Source: Georgenia subflava (lineage in GTDB: Bacteria > Actinomycetota > Actinomycetes > Actinomycetales > Actinomycetaceae). Taken from it: DNA of 64,000 nucleotides. Shown piece after piece: positions 62,624-64,000 of the stretch. The stretch covers positions 558,001 through 622,000 of the forward strand of contig NZ_VUKD01000002.1 in the NCBI RefSeq assembly GCF_009193155.1. The letters are read 5' to 3'. Numbering within the stretch: the stretch's first letter is position 1; each line of letters opens with the position of its first letter. The notes under the pieces were generated by a model. That model saw nothing but the letters and a program-made list of their open reading frames with translations. It had not been told where the DNA came from and searched no databases. The position numbers and the translations under genes are program-made.

Positions 62624-64000
62624 CCGCCCCGCACCAGCGCCGGTCGTCGCCGACCCACCCTGCCGGGCCCGCAGCCGTCTCCACGGTCGCGGCCGAGCAG
62701 CTGCCGCCCGCCTACCCGGCGCGCGCGGCGTGGGGGACGGCCTCGCGGCTGCGCGCCTGGCAGGCCGAGGCGCTGGAGACCTACCTCACCACCGAGCCTC
62801 GTGACTTCCTCGCCGTCGCCACCCCCGGCGCCGGCAAGACCACCTTCGCCCTGCGCATCGCCACCGAGCTCCTCGCCCGCGGCGTCGTGCGCCGCATCGC
62901 CGTCGTGTGTCCCACGGAGCACCTCAAGAGCCAGTGGGCCGACGCGGCCGGCCGGGTCGGCGTGCACCTCGACCCCAGCTTCAAGAACTCTCAGGGGCGG
63001 CACGGCGCCGGCTTCGACGGGGTGGCGCTGACGTACGCCCAGGTGGCGGCCAACGCCGCGCTGCACCGCGCCCGCACCACCGCCGAGCCGACGCTCGTGA
63101 TCCTCGACGAGGTCCACCACGGCGGCGACGCCCTGAGCTGGGGCGACGCGGTGCGCGAGGCGTTCGAGCCGGCCCGCCGGCGGCTGTCCCTGACCGGCAC
63201 CCCGTTCCGTTCGGACACCGCCGCGATCCCGTTCGTGGAGTACGCCCGGGACTCCGACGGGATCCGCCGCTCCCGCGCTGACTACTCCTACAACTACGGC
63301 GACGCCCTGCGCGACGGCGTCGTCCGTCCCGTGATCTTCCTCAGCTACTCCGGCCAGATGCGCTGGCGCACCAAGGCCGGCGACGAGGTCTCCGCGACCC
63401 TCGGCGAGCCGCTGACCAAGGACATGACCGCCCAGGCGTGGCGCACCGCCCTCGACCCCAAGGGGGAGTGGGTCCCGCAGGTCCTCGCGGCGGCCGACCA
63501 GCGCCTCAGCGAGGTGCGGCGCAGCGTCCCCGACGCCGGCGGCCTGGTCATCGCCACCGACCAGAGCGCCGCTCGCGCCTACGCGAAGATCCTCGGTCAG
63601 ATCACCGGCGAGCCGGCCGTGACGGTCCTGTCCGACGACGACGGCGCCTCGGCCCGCATCGAGGAGTTCGCCGCCGGGGAGCAGCGCTGGATGGTCGCGG
63701 TGCGGATGGTCTCCGAGGGTGTGGACGTGCCCCGGCTCGCGGTCGGTGTGTACGCTACCGCGACGGCCACGCCCCTGTTCTTCGCCCAGGCGGTCGGCCG
63801 GTTCGTCCGGGCGCGCCGGCGCGGCGAGACCGCCTCGGTGTTCCTGCCCTCGGTCGGCCACCTGCTCGGCCTGGCGAACGAGCTCGAGATCGAGCGCGAC
63901 CACGCGCTGGACCGGGTGCTCACCGCCGAGGAGAAGGGGACCTTCTTCACGCCCGAGGACAACCTGCTCGCCCAGGCCAACCGCAGCGAGCAGGCGAGCG
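62620..64000 (+). CDS. DEAD/DEAH-type helicase, 5' part (cut by window end)
   Basis: The first 460 residues of a superfamily 2 helicase; the frame runs off the window. Walker A ATPGAGKTT begins at residue 67 (Thr68, Lys73), the DEVHH box is at 163-167, motif III is LTGTPF, and the helicase C domain has EGVDVPRLAVGVYAT and QAVGRFVRARR as motifs V and VI. Start is the GTG at 62620, overlapping the DUF3039 stop. This is the conserved actinobacterial helicase of the DUF3039 neighbourhood, with a role in DNA or RNA unwinding not defined here. Confidence 0.93.
   Translation, partial: MTAPHQRRSSPTHPAGPAAVSTVAAEQLPPAYPARAAWGTASRLRAWQAEALETYLTTEPRDFLAVATPGAGKTTFALRIATELLARGVVRRIAVVCPTEHLKSQWADAAGRVGVHLDPSFKNSQGRHGAGFDGVALTYAQVAANAALHRARTTAEPTLVILDEVHHGGDALSWGDAVREAFEPARRRLSLTGTPFRSDTAAIPFVEYARDSDGIRRSRADYSYNYGDALRDGVVRPVIFLSYSGQMRWRTKAGDEVSATLGEPLTKDMTAQAWRTALDPKGEWVPQVLAAADQRLSEVRRSVPDAGGLVIATDQSAARAYAKILGQITGEPAVTVLSDDDGASARIEEFAAGEQRWMVAVRMVSEGVDVPRLAVGVYATATATPLFFAQAVGRFVRARRRGETASVFLPSVGHLLGLANELEIERDHALDRVLTAEEKGTFFTPEDNLLAQANRSEQAS

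Overview
The window is high-GC DNA from an actinomycete. Uppercase-free landmarks that support this are GTG starts with overlapping GTGA/ATGA junctions, a prfB-ftsE-ftsX-M23 peptidase-smpB-ssrA gene order, DUF2510, DUF3039, DUF2207 and Excalibur domains, and a tmRNA tag reading ADSKRTDFALAA. A Micrococcales member (Cellulomonas/Georgenia-like) is my best guess, but nothing here fixes the genus. No tRNA, rRNA or CRISPR array was seen.

The left half (1 to about 34.2 kb) is accessory DNA. It starts with the end of a sulfatase gene in a tight operon with a formylglycine-generating enzyme that has both active-site cysteines, followed by two DUF202 membrane proteins. From 2.8 to 13.9 kb comes a low-density zone of hypothetical genes, decayed toxin-antitoxin or DNA-binding genes with visible frame breaks, a metallophosphoesterase, and two paralogous secreted proteins built of the same five repeats but ending in different domains: an HNH nuclease and an Excalibur domain.

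From 14.3 to 33.8 kb is a defence and mobility block. It holds a complete type I restriction-modification operon (hsdM-hsdS-hsdR), then a serine-recombinase-like protein lacking the catalytic serine, and a Tn7-like transposition module in the order TnsA-like nuclease, TnsB-like DDE transposase, TnsC-like ATPase and TniQ, with overlapping genes. It ends with a lipoprotein and a large NACHT-type NTPase that carries a PD-(D/E)XK nuclease signature at its C-terminus. I could not identify transposon ends.

The right half (34.3 to 64 kb) looks like chromosome backbone. It opens with the distal end of a tad pilus locus (Flp-like pilin, two TadE-like proteins, a TadG-like protein) whose ATPase and membrane genes are absent, so the island boundary probably lies near 34.1-34.3 kb. 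Next come a LysR regulator with a divergent membrane gene, a Bcr/CflA exporter, then prfB, ftsE, ftsX and a cell-wall hydrolase activator that together link translation termination with division. After a LarA-family racemase gene on the other strand come smpB and, 5 kb on, ssrA, the two partners of ribosome rescue. The remainder is metabolic and regulatory: endonuclease IV, a flavin monooxygenase, threonine aldolase, a fused hydrolase-like/nucleotide cyclase protein, an ABC exporter, a CoA transferase, an amino-sugar pair (ROK kinase and NanE) with nagB nearby, the HU protein, and the start of a DEAD-type helicase cut by the window end.

A repeated oddity in the backbone is short tandem repeats that begin at the 3' end of a coding sequence and run on past its stop codon. 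They are clear after smpB, the flavin monooxygenase and the aldo/keto reductase, and less clear after the TadG-like gene.
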